The notes below the pieces were generated by a model. That model searched no databases, was not told the DNA's origin, and was given only the letters and a program-made list of their open reading frames with translations. The translations under genes and the position numbers were made by a program. From Chloroflexota bacterium (GTDB lineage Bacteria > Chloroflexota > Anaerolineae > Anaerolineales > Villigracilaceae): a DNA stretch of 7,954 nucleotides. Location: positions 1 to 7,954 of the forward strand of contig JAJYOO010000092.1 of the NCBI GenBank assembly GCA_021796155.1, written 5' to 3'. Below, piece by piece: positions 1 through 6,330 of the stretch. Numbering within the stretch: position 1 is the first letter of the stretch; the number at the start of each line of letters is the position of its first letter.

Positions 1-841
1 CATTGCTTATACCGCCGTCGGTGTGCGCGGGCGACGGTTTATCGAGATGGATTGTCAGGCGCGTGCAATGAACTTCGCGCATTCCGTCCATTTCGACATA
101 ACTGCCTCTGTCTTCTTTGAAAGCGCGCGGTAACGCGCCGAAAAGTCCGAGGCGGGTGCCGCGATAACCAAAAGCCAGAGTTAACTTTCCATCGAACGGA
201 TCGGCATGCGGCGTCATGAAAAATCCGCCAGTGCGGCGGCCGTTCCCAACCGAGACCAATGAAATCGGGCCATTGTATTCGCCGCCGTCCCATTTGAGTT
301 CGCCCTGCCATTCGGGTTTGTCCATGATGGCCCACACCGCGGCGATCAAATAACGCGCCATGCCCTTGATCCAACGGATGCGTTCGTGTTTGGTGGTTAC
401 GTACGGTTCGAGTCCGCCAGCAGAATTATTGAGAAAGAATCGCTCATTGCATTTGCAAAGATCAACCGATCTGCTTTTGCCGTTCGCAATGATCCGCGAG
501 GCTTCGCTCAAATCCAATGGAAGGCCAAGCGCAAAAACAAAATCATTGGCAGAACCCAGGGGAATGATTCCAAGCGTGACCGGGAATTTATCCCTGCCAT
601 TCCAATGCCGCGCGACGCCGTTGACCACTTCACCAATCGAGCCGTCGCCGCCCGCGACCACAATGGCGGAAAGACCTTGTTCGACGGCATCCGCCGCGAG
701 GTCCACGAGATGATCGGGGTGTTCGGAGACAGACAGATCAAAATCCAGGCCAGCCGCCTTGAGCGCGGCTTCCGCTTCGGGCCAGCGCTTCCGCGCGTTC
801 CAGCGGTTGGAATACGGATTCAACAAGACTTTAGTCTTCAT
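1..841 (-). CDS. Diacylglycerol kinase / YegS-type lipid kinase, 3' end outside window
   Basis: The family phosphorylates a lipid hydroxyl (diacylglycerol, sphingosine or related) with a nucleotide triphosphate at the inner membrane face. The first 280 residues are visible, starting MKTKVLLNPYSN, the usual N-terminus with its asparagine-proline motif. Further signatures are the nucleotide-binding loop VVAGGDGSIGEVVNG (61-75, GGDGS at 64-68), PLGSANDF (94-101, the family P-x-G-T/S-x-N-D motif), the N-G-x4-GGFF...P...DG segment (200-218) and a C-terminal TDGG (274-277) at the place of the family DGE. Family members are usually near 300 residues, so only a short tail is missing. No good Shine-Dalgarno precedes the ATG. 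It lies downstream of the permease on the same strand. The exact lipid cannot be read from the sequence. Confidence 0.9.
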   Translation of the reverse strand, partial: MKTKVLLNPYSNRWNARKRWPEAEAALKAAGLDFDLSVSEHPDHLVDLAADAVEQGLSAIVVAGGDGSIGEVVNGVARHWNGRDKFPVTLGIIPLGSANDFVFALGLPLDLSEASRIIANGKSRSVDLCKCNERFFLNNSAGGLEPYVTTKHERIRWIKGMARYLIAAVWAIMDKPEWQGELKWDGGEYNGPISLVSVGNGRRTGGFFMTPHADPFDGKLTLAFGYRGTRLGLFGALPRAFKEDRGSYVEMDGMREVHCTRLTIHLDKPSPAHTDGGISN

Positions 842-878
842 GCGGTTGCTTTAGGCGGCGGCGTAGCAATGATTGGAA

Positions 879-971
879 TAAGATCAATACCTTCGCCAAT
901 GCGGTATCGGGAGCAGCGAACGTAGGACAATTTGCCAAATTGTCCCACAAATGGCAAAGGTATTGTAAGAT
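879..971. mobile_element. MITE-like element with TIRs and 6-bp target duplication
   Basis: The element proper is 885-965 (81 bp). Its ends are inverted repeats: CAATACCTTCGCCA (885-898) against TGGCAAAGGTATTG (952-965), which match at 13 of 14 positions. The one mismatch becomes a G-U pair in a minus-strand transcript. The direct repeat TAAGAT sits immediately outside each end (879-884 and 966-971), as expected of a target-site duplication. Inside is a perfect palindrome at 925-945: arms GGACAATTTG and CAAATTGTCC around one central C. There is no coding capacity, so movement would need a transposase in trans. It lies between two minus-strand genes; without it and one duplicate their gap would be about 61 bp. 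Confidence 0.72.
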
Positions 972-989
972 TCAACAACGTTTTATTTT

Positions 990-1919
990 TCATCTGCCTT
1001 CCACCAAACTTTCGCGTTCAATTTTACCTGATGTATTCCACTGCTTGAGTTGAGATAACAAGACCGCAAACAAAATCAAACCACATCCAAGAATCTGGAT
1101 TGCGGCCAAACCTTCGCGAAGGATGATCCAACCGGAAATAACGGAGAAAACCGATTCGAGTCCGAGGATGAGCGCGGCGTCGGCTGGCGGGGTATGTCTC
1201 TGCGCCCAAACCTGGAAAGTGTAGGCAATCCCCAACGAAAAGACGGCGGTATAAACAATGGCACCGAGCAATGCCAAATTGTTGATGGACTGAAGCGGCT
1301 CGACAAAGATGCCAACACCAAAATTGAGCAATCCGCAAATCGCCAGCTGCCCTGCTGAAAACGACATGGCTTCATATCGCGACGCAACCTTGCCCAGCAC
1401 GATGACATGCAGCGACCAAAATAACGCACCGATCAATTCCAGTGCGTCTCCCGCGTGGATTGCAAACTGGCCGCCCGTCGAAAGCAGGAAGGCACCGGCA
1501 ACGGCCAGCCCTGCCGCAAGAACTGCCAGCCAGTGCGGTTTCTCCTTCCAAAAGAGAAGCAACACGATGGGAATCAAAACCACATACAAGCTGGTAAGGA
1601 AACCCGCATTGCCGGCAGTCGTATAAACCACGCCGGCCTGCTGCAAGGCGCTTCCAATAAATAACAGAAAGCCTGCGACGAGCATCCATTTATATTGTTT
1701 GCGCGGTATGGTGTAAGTCGAACTTCGCGAAGCACGCCGAAGGCGAGGTGTCCGACTTATGCGAAGTGCGAACGGCAACACAATGATCGCGGCCAGAAGG
1801 TAACGAAGACCGTTGAACAAGTAAACAGAATCCTGCTGTCCCGCAATGCGTTGAGCAACAAAGGCTGTGCCCCAAATAATGGAAACCAGGAAGAGAGTCA
1901 GATCAGCTTTCAGCCGCAT
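990..1919 (-). CDS. EamA/DMT-family permease, 10 TM
   Basis: A drug/metabolite transporter superfamily protein with two EamA halves in the cytoplasmic membrane; the substrate cannot be predicted. The start chosen is ATG at 1919 (MRLKADLTLFLVSIIWGTAFVAQ), where the first helix begins as in the family; a GTG at 1940 would add seven residues. The 309-residue product has about ten hydrophobic segments near 8-24, 34-52, 78-96, 104-123, 129-147, 159-178, 187-206, 215-233, 247-266 and 271-290. Family signatures are W16-G17 in TM1, SALQQAGVVYTTAGNAGF (90-107) and the second-half motif PADAALILGLESVFSVISG (245-263). The loop between TM2 and TM3 is unusually long and Arg/Ser-rich (residues 54-69) because it is encoded by a palindromic repeat. 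The gene is divergent from the MoxR gene, and the lipid kinase follows downstream. Confidence 0.9.
   Translation of the reverse strand: MRLKADLTLFLVSIIWGTAFVAQRIAGQQDSVYLFNGLRYLLAAIIVLPFALRISRTPRLRRASRSSTYTIPRKQYKWMLVAGFLLFIGSALQQAGVVYTTAGNAGFLTSLYVVLIPIVLLLFWKEKPHWLAVLAAGLAVAGAFLLSTGGQFAIHAGDALELIGALFWSLHVIVLGKVASRYEAMSFSAGQLAICGLLNFGVGIFVEPLQSINNLALLGAIVYTAVFSLGIAYTFQVWAQRHTPPADAALILGLESVFSVISGWIILREGLAAIQILGCGLILFAVLLSQLKQWNTSGKIERESLVEGR
1714..1759. repeat. 46-bp nested palindromic repeat inside the permease gene
   Basis: The outer arms TAAGTCG (1714-1720) and CGACTTA (1753-1759) are perfect inverses. They enclose two inner dyads: CTTCGCGAAG (1723-1732) and CGCC-GAA-GGCG (1735-1745). The stretch is fully coding on the minus strand (residues 54-69, ISRTPRL...SSTY) and lengthens the loop between TM2 and TM3. 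An outer stem holding two hairpins is the same layout as the 47-bp repeat at 3042-3088, although the sequences differ. I infer insertion of a dispersed repeat that happened to keep the frame; other copies would have to be found to prove it. Confidence 0.6.
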
Positions 1920-1950
1920 GGGATCGCCCAATGATAGCACAGGAAAAGAA

Positions 1951-1976
1951 GCGGCTTCACGCGAAAGAAAAGCCGC
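1951..1976 (-). promoter_or_regulatory. Hairpin with T-rich tail in permease leader
   Basis: On the minus strand GCGGCTT and AAGCCGC form a 7-bp perfect stem with a 12-nt loop, followed directly by TTCTTTTCC. This resembles an intrinsic terminator or attenuator. It ends about 30 bases before the permease ATG, and no minus-strand gene lies upstream for it to terminate. It could attenuate the permease transcript or stop antisense transcription. The tail is interrupted by C residues, so the call is weak. Confidence 0.35.
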
Positions 1977-2013
1977 ACGTTGTGAAGAAAGGAACCAGCG
2001 CTCTCATTCTCAG

Positions 2014-2044
2014 TTAATACCTCGACACCCAAAAAGGGTATACT
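2014..2044 (+). promoter_or_regulatory. Possible promoter of the MoxR-VWA operon
   Basis: TATACT at 2039-2044 matches the sigma-70 -10 consensus at five of six positions and lies 20 bases before the MoxR ATG, which would give a short leader. The best -35 is TTAATA (2014-2019) at a long 19-base spacing. A small dyad ACCC-AAAAA-GGGT (2027-2039) overlaps the -10. Only the -10 is convincing, and the sigma preferences of this organism are unknown. Confidence 0.3.
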
Positions 2045-2064
2045 AATCGGGACTACAGGTAAAT

Positions 2065-3036
2065 ATGACCAACTCATTTGCATCCACAGATTCCGTAAAA
2101 TCTGCCCTGTCCGCGCAAAAATATATCGCCTCGGACGAGATCGCCACGATTGTTTATCTCGCCCAAAAACTGGAAAAGCCACTGCTGACGGAGGGCCCCG
2201 CGGGCGTAGGAAAAACCGAATTGGCAAAAGCCATCGCGGGCGCGACCGGGCGCGAACTCATCCGCCTGCAATGTTATGAAGGACTGGATGAATCCAAAGC
2301 ATTGTACGAGTGGGAATATTCCAAGCAACTGCTTTACACACAGCTTCTGCGCGACAAATTGAACGATACGCTCGGCAAGGCAGATTCGCTCGCCGAAGCC
2401 GCAGATCGATTGGCAAACGAGGAAGATGTGTTCTTCTCGGACCGTTTCCTCCTTCAACGGCCATTGCTTCGTGCGATCTTGTGCGATGCGCCGACGGTTT
2501 TATTGATCGATGAAATTGACCGCGCCGATGCGGAGTTCGAAGCGTTCCTGCTCGAAGTGTTGAGCGACTTCCAGGTGAGTGTTCCCGAACTCGGAACGTT
2601 GACTGCCGCACATAAACCATTCGTTGTGTTGACTTCCAACAACACGCGCGAATTGTCCGAAGCGTTGAAGCGGCGCTGTTTGTATCTGTTCATTGATTAT
2701 CCATCGCTCGAAGAAGAATTGGCGGTCGTGCGATTGAAAGTTCCTGAACTGAATCCGAAGCTCGCGCGCCAAGCTGTGGAATTCGTTCAGAAGCTGCGCA
2801 AGACCGACATGCGTAAATCGCCGTCCATCAGCGAGACATTGGATTGGGCCAATGCTTTAGTCTCATTGAACGCGAAGAATATTGATAAGGAAACGTTGGA
2901 AGATACGATTTCCGTTCTGTTAAAGCACGAAGCGGATTTGCAAAAAGCCAAACGACAAATCATCAATCCGCCGCCACCACCAACCATTCCACCGCGGCAA
3001 AGACCGGATGAGTTTGGAAAATTTTCCGGAAATTGA
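2065..3036 (+). CDS. MoxR-family AAA+ ATPase (CoxD-like)
   Basis: A cytoplasmic AAA+ ATPase of the MoxR group. Members such as CoxD, NorQ and CbbQ act with a VWA-domain partner to mature or activate metalloenzymes and other complexes. The 323 residues show Walker A GPAGVGKT (44-51), Walker B VLLIDEID (145-152), a sensor-1 segment LTSNNTRELS (189-198), an arginine-finger-like LKRRC (201-205) and a lid-domain segment SISETLDWANAL (254-265). The C-terminus has a run of prolines (302-310). The ATG at 2065 is preceded only by a weak CAGGT. The VWA gene follows on the same strand after 63 bases, most of which are a palindromic repeat. Pairing with a CoxE-like protein supports CoxD-like over a plain MoxR, but no cox structural genes are present here, so the client is unknown. 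Confidence 0.92.
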   Translation: MTNSFASTDSVKSALSAQKYIASDEIATIVYLAQKLEKPLLTEGPAGVGKTELAKAIAGATGRELIRLQCYEGLDESKALYEWEYSKQLLYTQLLRDKLNDTLGKADSLAEAADRLANEEDVFFSDRFLLQRPLLRAILCDAPTVLLIDEIDRADAEFEAFLLEVLSDFQVSVPELGTLTAAHKPFVVLTSNNTRELSEALKRRCLYLFIDYPSLEEELAVVRLKVPELNPKLARQAVEFVQKLRKTDMRKSPSISETLDWANALVSLNAKNIDKETLEDTISVLLKHEADLQKAKRQIINPPPPPTIPPRQRPDEFGKFSGN

Positions 3037-3041
3037 TTTTT

Positions 3042-3088
3042 GTAGGGACGGGGTTTCCCCGTCCTGGGCGAGGTGATCTCGCCCCTAC
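3042..3088. repeat. 47-bp double-hairpin (three-way junction) repeat
   Basis: The segment parses without remainder as GTAG, hairpin GGACGGGG-TTT-CCCCGTCC (3046-3064), one T, hairpin GGGCGAG-GTGAT-CTCGCCC (3066-3084), CTAC. The outer GTAG and CTAC pair, so either strand can fold as a three-way junction with 8-bp and 7-bp perfect stems. It starts 5 bases after the MoxR stop and ends just before the GAGG Shine-Dalgarno of the VWA gene. From memory, similar GTAGGG...CCCTAC modules recur in Chloroflexota genomes; I could not check this. It may alter transcript stability or expression of the second gene relative to the first. Confidence 0.75.
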
Positions 3089-3099
3089 GAGGATCTAAA

Positions 3100-4476
3100 A
3101 TGGAATCCCGCATTTTACAGTTGATCTCAGCGTTACGCGCCAGCGGGGTGCGCGTGTCGCTTGCCGAAAGCAGCGAAGCCTTTTCCGCGGTGGACTTGAT
3201 GGGGATTCAGGACCGCGAACATTTCCGCCTGTCGCTGCGCTCGACGTTGATCAAAGACGTTCGTGATTTACCGGTGTTCGATAAATTATTTCCATTGTTC
3301 TTTGGAATGGGCCAGCCGCCGATGATGGGCGGAAGCCCGATGGATAATCTAACGCCGGAAGAAGCACAGATGCTGGCGGATGCAATCCGACAGTATACCG
3401 AGCAACTCCGTCAGCGGATGGAAAGGCTGATGAACGGCGAGCCGCTTACCAAGTCCGAGTTGGAAGCGTTGGCGCAAATGGTCGGCCTGAATCAGATGGA
3501 TGATCTGCGCTATCAAAACTGGATGGCGCAGCGCATGATGCGCGCCCTGGCTTTCCCTGAAGTGCAGGAGGCGCTGCGCGAACTGATGGAACAACTTCAG
3601 CAAATGGGAATGAACAAGGAACGCGTCGAGCAATTGCGCGGACTCGTCCAGCAAAATTTGCAGGGCATGCAGCAACAGATCAATCAATTCGCAGGCCAGC
3701 GCATCGCCGAGAACTTAAGCGAACAGAATCCAAATCAAAACCTGGACGGCCTGATGAATCGCCCGTTCAATGCATTGTCGGATGCGGATAAAAAACTTCT
3801 CCAACGCGAAGTGAAGCGACTAGCCGCCATGCTGCGCACGCGCATTGCATTGAGACAAAAACATGCGAAGAGCGGACAGCTCGATCCGAAGGCAACGATC
3901 CGCGCCAACCTAAAATATCAGGGGGTGCCGATGGAGATCAAACATCGCGACCGCGTCCACAAGCCGAAGCTTGTCGTCATTTGCGACATCAGCACTTCGA
4001 TGCGTTTCTGCTCCGAGTTGATGCTGAGTTTTTTGTTCGCGCTTCAAGGACAAGTGCGCAAGACAAATGCCTTCGCGTTCATTGATCATCTCGAATATAT
4101 TTCGGACGAATTCAACGGCTCCAACGCGGACGAGGCGATTGCTTCCGTTTTATGGCGGATGCCCAGCGGATATTACAACACCGACCTCGGCTGGTCGCTG
4201 AACGATTTCAACAACGAATACATGGACACGCTCAATGGACAAACCACGCTGATCCTCGTCGGCGATGGGCGCAACAACTACAATGATCCGCGCATTGACT
4301 TGTTCACCACGATGTCCCGCCGCGCGGCGCGGACCCTTTGGCTGAATCCCGAACCTCCCTACTTGTGGCACGGCGACAGCGATATGCCCAAGTACGCGCC
4401 GTTATGCAATAATGTATTGAAAGTCAGCAATCTGAAAGAGTTGGCAGAGGCGGTGGATCAGTTGCTGGCAGGTTAG
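3100..4476 (+). CDS. VWA-domain protein, CoxE-like partner of the MoxR ATPase
   Basis: A 458-residue CoxE-like protein with a C-terminal von Willebrand A domain, which in MoxR systems binds metal-dependent ligands and bridges ATPase and client. The N-terminus (1-70) is the CoxE-type region, with ALRASGVRVS and RSTLIKDVRDLPVFDKLFPLFFG. Residues 70-220 form a Met/Gln-rich, probably helical linker. The VWA domain begins near 288 with VVICDISTSM; DISTS (296-300) is the DxSxS part of the MIDAS. T361-D362 and GDGRN (388-392) are candidates for the remaining metal-site loops. I chose ATG 3100 because GAGG lies seven bases upstream; an in-frame GTG at 3073 falls inside the palindromic repeat. There is no signal peptide or membrane segment. 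It is probably co-transcribed with the ATPase. Confidence 0.9.
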   Translation: MESRILQLISALRASGVRVSLAESSEAFSAVDLMGIQDREHFRLSLRSTLIKDVRDLPVFDKLFPLFFGMGQPPMMGGSPMDNLTPEEAQMLADAIRQYTEQLRQRMERLMNGEPLTKSELEALAQMVGLNQMDDLRYQNWMAQRMMRALAFPEVQEALRELMEQLQQMGMNKERVEQLRGLVQQNLQGMQQQINQFAGQRIAENLSEQNPNQNLDGLMNRPFNALSDADKKLLQREVKRLAAMLRTRIALRQKHAKSGQLDPKATIRANLKYQGVPMEIKHRDRVHKPKLVVICDISTSMRFCSELMLSFLFALQGQVRKTNAFAFIDHLEYISDEFNGSNADEAIASVLWRMPSGYYNTDLGWSLNDFNNEYMDTLNGQTTLILVGDGRNNYNDPRIDLFTTMSRRAARTLWLNPEPPYLWHGDSDMPKYAPLCNNVLKVSNLKELAEAVDQLLAG

Positions 4477-4510
4477 CCTGAAAACTCATATCGAGTAAAA
4501 TGGGGACATT

Positions 4511-5599
4511 ATGTCAGAACGCGCCGCGTTCTCAAGAGATGAACTTATTCGTCTGAGACTCCAAAATCAGCAAATGACCGCGACGAAATTCGATCGCGCC
4601 GAGGATGCTGTCCGATGGATGGGCGCGGTCCAAGCCCAGGACTACGCAGCGGCCAAATGGGCGGTCGGACAACGCACCAAAGCCGCGACCGACGCGATGG
4701 TCGGGCAGGCTTTTGCAAATGGGAAAATCCTGCGGACTCACGTCATGCGTCCCACGTGGCATTTTGTCGCGCCGGAGGATATCCGCTGGATGCTGAAGCT
4801 GACCGCGCCGCGCGTCAACGCCGCGAGCGCGTATCAGTATCGCCGATTGGAACTGGACGCAGCAGTGTTCAAACGAAGCCAAGCCGTGATCGAAAAAGCA
4901 TTGCGAGGTGACAATCAATTGACGCGCGAGGAATTGGGTGTCGCGTTGAAAAATGCCGGCATCCCCGCGATCGAACTGCGGCTGACTTACATCGTCATGC
5001 GCGCCGAACTGGACGGCGTGATATGCAGCGGCGCGCGGCGAGGCAAACAGTTCACTTATGCCCTGCTCGACGAACGCGCACTGAAGACAAAAACGTTGAC
5101 ACGCGATGAATCGCTGGCCGAATTGACCGCGCGCTATTTTAAGAGTCACGGCCCGGCGACGTTGCGGGATTTCGTTTGGTGGTCGGGGCTGACGACGGCT
5201 GACGCAAAAGCGGGATTGGAAATGGTCAAGCATCAATTCACACACGAAAGCATGGACGACCAAATATACTGGTTCGACGAATCAACATCTGCAGGAAAAG
5301 AAAAATCGCCGACCGTGCATTTATTATTGAATTACGATGAATACGTTGTCGGCTATACAAACCGCCGCGCGATCTTTGATGTATCGGATACCAAAAAATT
5401 GGATTCGCGCGGCAGTCCGTTGATGAACACGATCCTGATGGACGGCAAGATCGCAGGCACCTGGAAACGGACTATTAAAACAAAGACTATTGAGGTTGAA
5501 TTGAATCCATTCAGACCGCTGACGAAAGAAGAAAAATTGGCATTGAGCAATGCGGTAGAAAGATACAGGAAGTTTCTTGGATTAGAAATTCTGATATGA
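4511..5599 (+). CDS. Winged-helix HTH_42 protein, AlkZ-like DNA glycosylase candidate
   Basis: A 362-residue member of the HTH_42 (YcaQ/AlkZ) superfamily, built of winged-helix units. Characterised relatives excise alkylated bases or unhook interstrand crosslinks from DNA. Visible family features are GAVQAQDYAAAKW (38-50) with Q41-A-Q43 matching the catalytic QxQ motif of AlkZ, LRTHVMRPTWHFV (74-86), a winged-helix helix LTREELGVAL (137-146), GPATLRDFVWWSGL (214-227), NYDEYVVGYTNR (274-285) and DGKIAGTWKR (311-320). The length is close to AlkZ. GGGGA lies a few bases before the ATG. It follows the VWA gene after 34 bases with no visible terminator, so co-transcription is possible, but a functional link to the MoxR pair is not evident. 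There is no antibiotic cluster nearby to suggest a self-resistance role. The activity is inferred, not shown. Confidence 0.82.
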   Translation: MSERAAFSRDELIRLRLQNQQMTATKFDRAEDAVRWMGAVQAQDYAAAKWAVGQRTKAATDAMVGQAFANGKILRTHVMRPTWHFVAPEDIRWMLKLTAPRVNAASAYQYRRLELDAAVFKRSQAVIEKALRGDNQLTREELGVALKNAGIPAIELRLTYIVMRAELDGVICSGARRGKQFTYALLDERALKTKTLTRDESLAELTARYFKSHGPATLRDFVWWSGLTTADAKAGLEMVKHQFTHESMDDQIYWFDESTSAGKEKSPTVHLLLNYDEYVVGYTNRRAIFDVSDTKKLDSRGSPLMNTILMDGKIAGTWKRTIKTKTIEVELNPFRPLTKEEKLALSNAVERYRKFLGLEILI

Positions 5600-5635
5600 T
5601 GAAGTAGTTAGAGGCTTCTTGGAAGGAGATTTTCA

Positions 5636-5655
5636 GGATACAATTTCAAATATCC
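5636..5655 (+). promoter_or_regulatory. Possible -10 with overlapping dyad upstream of the R-M genes
   Basis: TACAAT (5639-5644) is a five-of-six match to a -10 box, 26 bases before the endonuclease ATG. It lies within a dyad GGATA-N10-TATCC (5636-5640 and 5651-5655). No well-spaced -35 is seen; TTGGAA at 5619-5624 is only 14 bases away. A dyad over the -10 could be an operator for self-control, but five-base arms occur easily by chance. Confidence 0.25.
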
Positions 5656-5670
5656 ATAGAAAAGGGAAAT

Positions 5671-6330
5671 ATGCCGAACCTCAATATCAAATCATTATGC
5701 AAAGAAGCATTTGAGTTTTCCAAGGCCGAGTCCAAACATGCAGAGTCTTCACTTTATGGCGTAACAGACGGAAAGGCGGTCGGAACTTATCTTGAACATA
5801 AATTCAAAACCCACCTGAAAGGCAGGTACAAATTCAGCGAAGGAAATTCTGCAAGTGGGATAGATTTTCCACAACTAAATGTTGATATGAAAGTTACAAG
5901 CATCACTCAACCACAATCCTCGTGTCCCTTCAAAACTGCGAGACAAAAAATCTATGGTCTGGGTTATTCACTTCTTATATTTGTTTATCAAAAATCAGAC
6001 AATTCCAAAAACAAAACCGCGACTTTAAATATTCTCCACACCATTTTTGTAAGCCAGGAGCAAACTGCTGATTTTCAAACTACCGCTGGGATTCTTAAAA
6101 TTTTGGCGAACAATGGAAACAAAGATGATATTCTGGCTTTTATTCTTGAGAGAAATCTGCCGGTCGAAGAAATAGGGGCAAATAAAATTGCCGAAGAGGT
6201 TTTGAAAAATCCACCTCAACAAGGTTTCCTAACCATATCCAACGCTCTCCAATGGCGACTACAATACGGAAGAGTCATCGAAGTCGCCGGGCAAGAAGAT
6301 GGTGTAATATCAGTTTACAGAGCAAGCTAA
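5671..6330 (+). CDS. Type II-like restriction endonuclease, PD-(D/E)XK fold
   Basis: A 219-residue protein taken as the nuclease of a restriction-modification pair because of its active-site pattern and the methyltransferase that overlaps it. S62-G63-I64-D65-F66-P67 followed by V71-D72-M73-K74 fits the PD-(D/E)XK arrangement (D65, D72, K74), and E42 in GTYLEHKFKTHLKG is a candidate helix glutamate. The core strand LLIFVYQKSD (101-110) follows a conserved-looking SSCPFKTARQKIYGLGY (83-99). AAGGGA precedes the ATG. The reading frame is intact to the stop, so it is probably active. Codon and base use are more AT-rich than in the upstream genes (about 40% G+C in 5821-5880 against about 68% in 4621-4680, counted by eye). 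I do not recognise a characterised isoschizomer, so the recognition site is unknown. Confidence 0.75.
   Translation: MPNLNIKSLCKEAFEFSKAESKHAESSLYGVTDGKAVGTYLEHKFKTHLKGRYKFSEGNSASGIDFPQLNVDMKVTSITQPQSSCPFKTARQKIYGLGYSLLIFVYQKSDNSKNKTATLNILHTIFVSQEQTADFQTTAGILKILANNGNKDDILAFILERNLPVEEIGANKIAEEVLKNPPQQGFLTISNALQWRLQYGRVIEVAGQEDGVISVYRAS

Noticed and set aside
386..925. 179-codon plus-strand frame across the lipid kinase
   Set aside because: The minus strand encodes clear GGDGS and PLGSANDF kinase motifs here. The plus frame has no recognisable features and runs into the MITE-like element.
2022..2044. TCGACA (2022-2027) as -35 for the MoxR promoter
   Set aside because: It is a good match to TTGACA, but only 11 bases from TATACT, too short for a sigma-70 promoter.
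3073..3099. Upstream GTG start for the VWA protein
   Set aside because: It lies inside the second hairpin of the 47-bp repeat, adds nine unrelated residues, and has no proper Shine-Dalgarno. ATG 3100 has GAGG at good spacing.
4532..5263. 243-codon open frame on the minus strand opposite the HTH_42 gene
   Set aside because: It mirrors the recognisable plus-strand protein, and its product is rich in Arg, Cys, His and Phe with no family resemblance, as expected for an antisense shadow in GC-rich DNA.
6252..6329. Upstream ATG start for the methyltransferase
   Set aside because: It would add an Arg-rich 26-residue leader encoded within the nuclease gene in another frame, and no Shine-Dalgarno precedes it. 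The TAATG overlap at 6330 is the simpler start.
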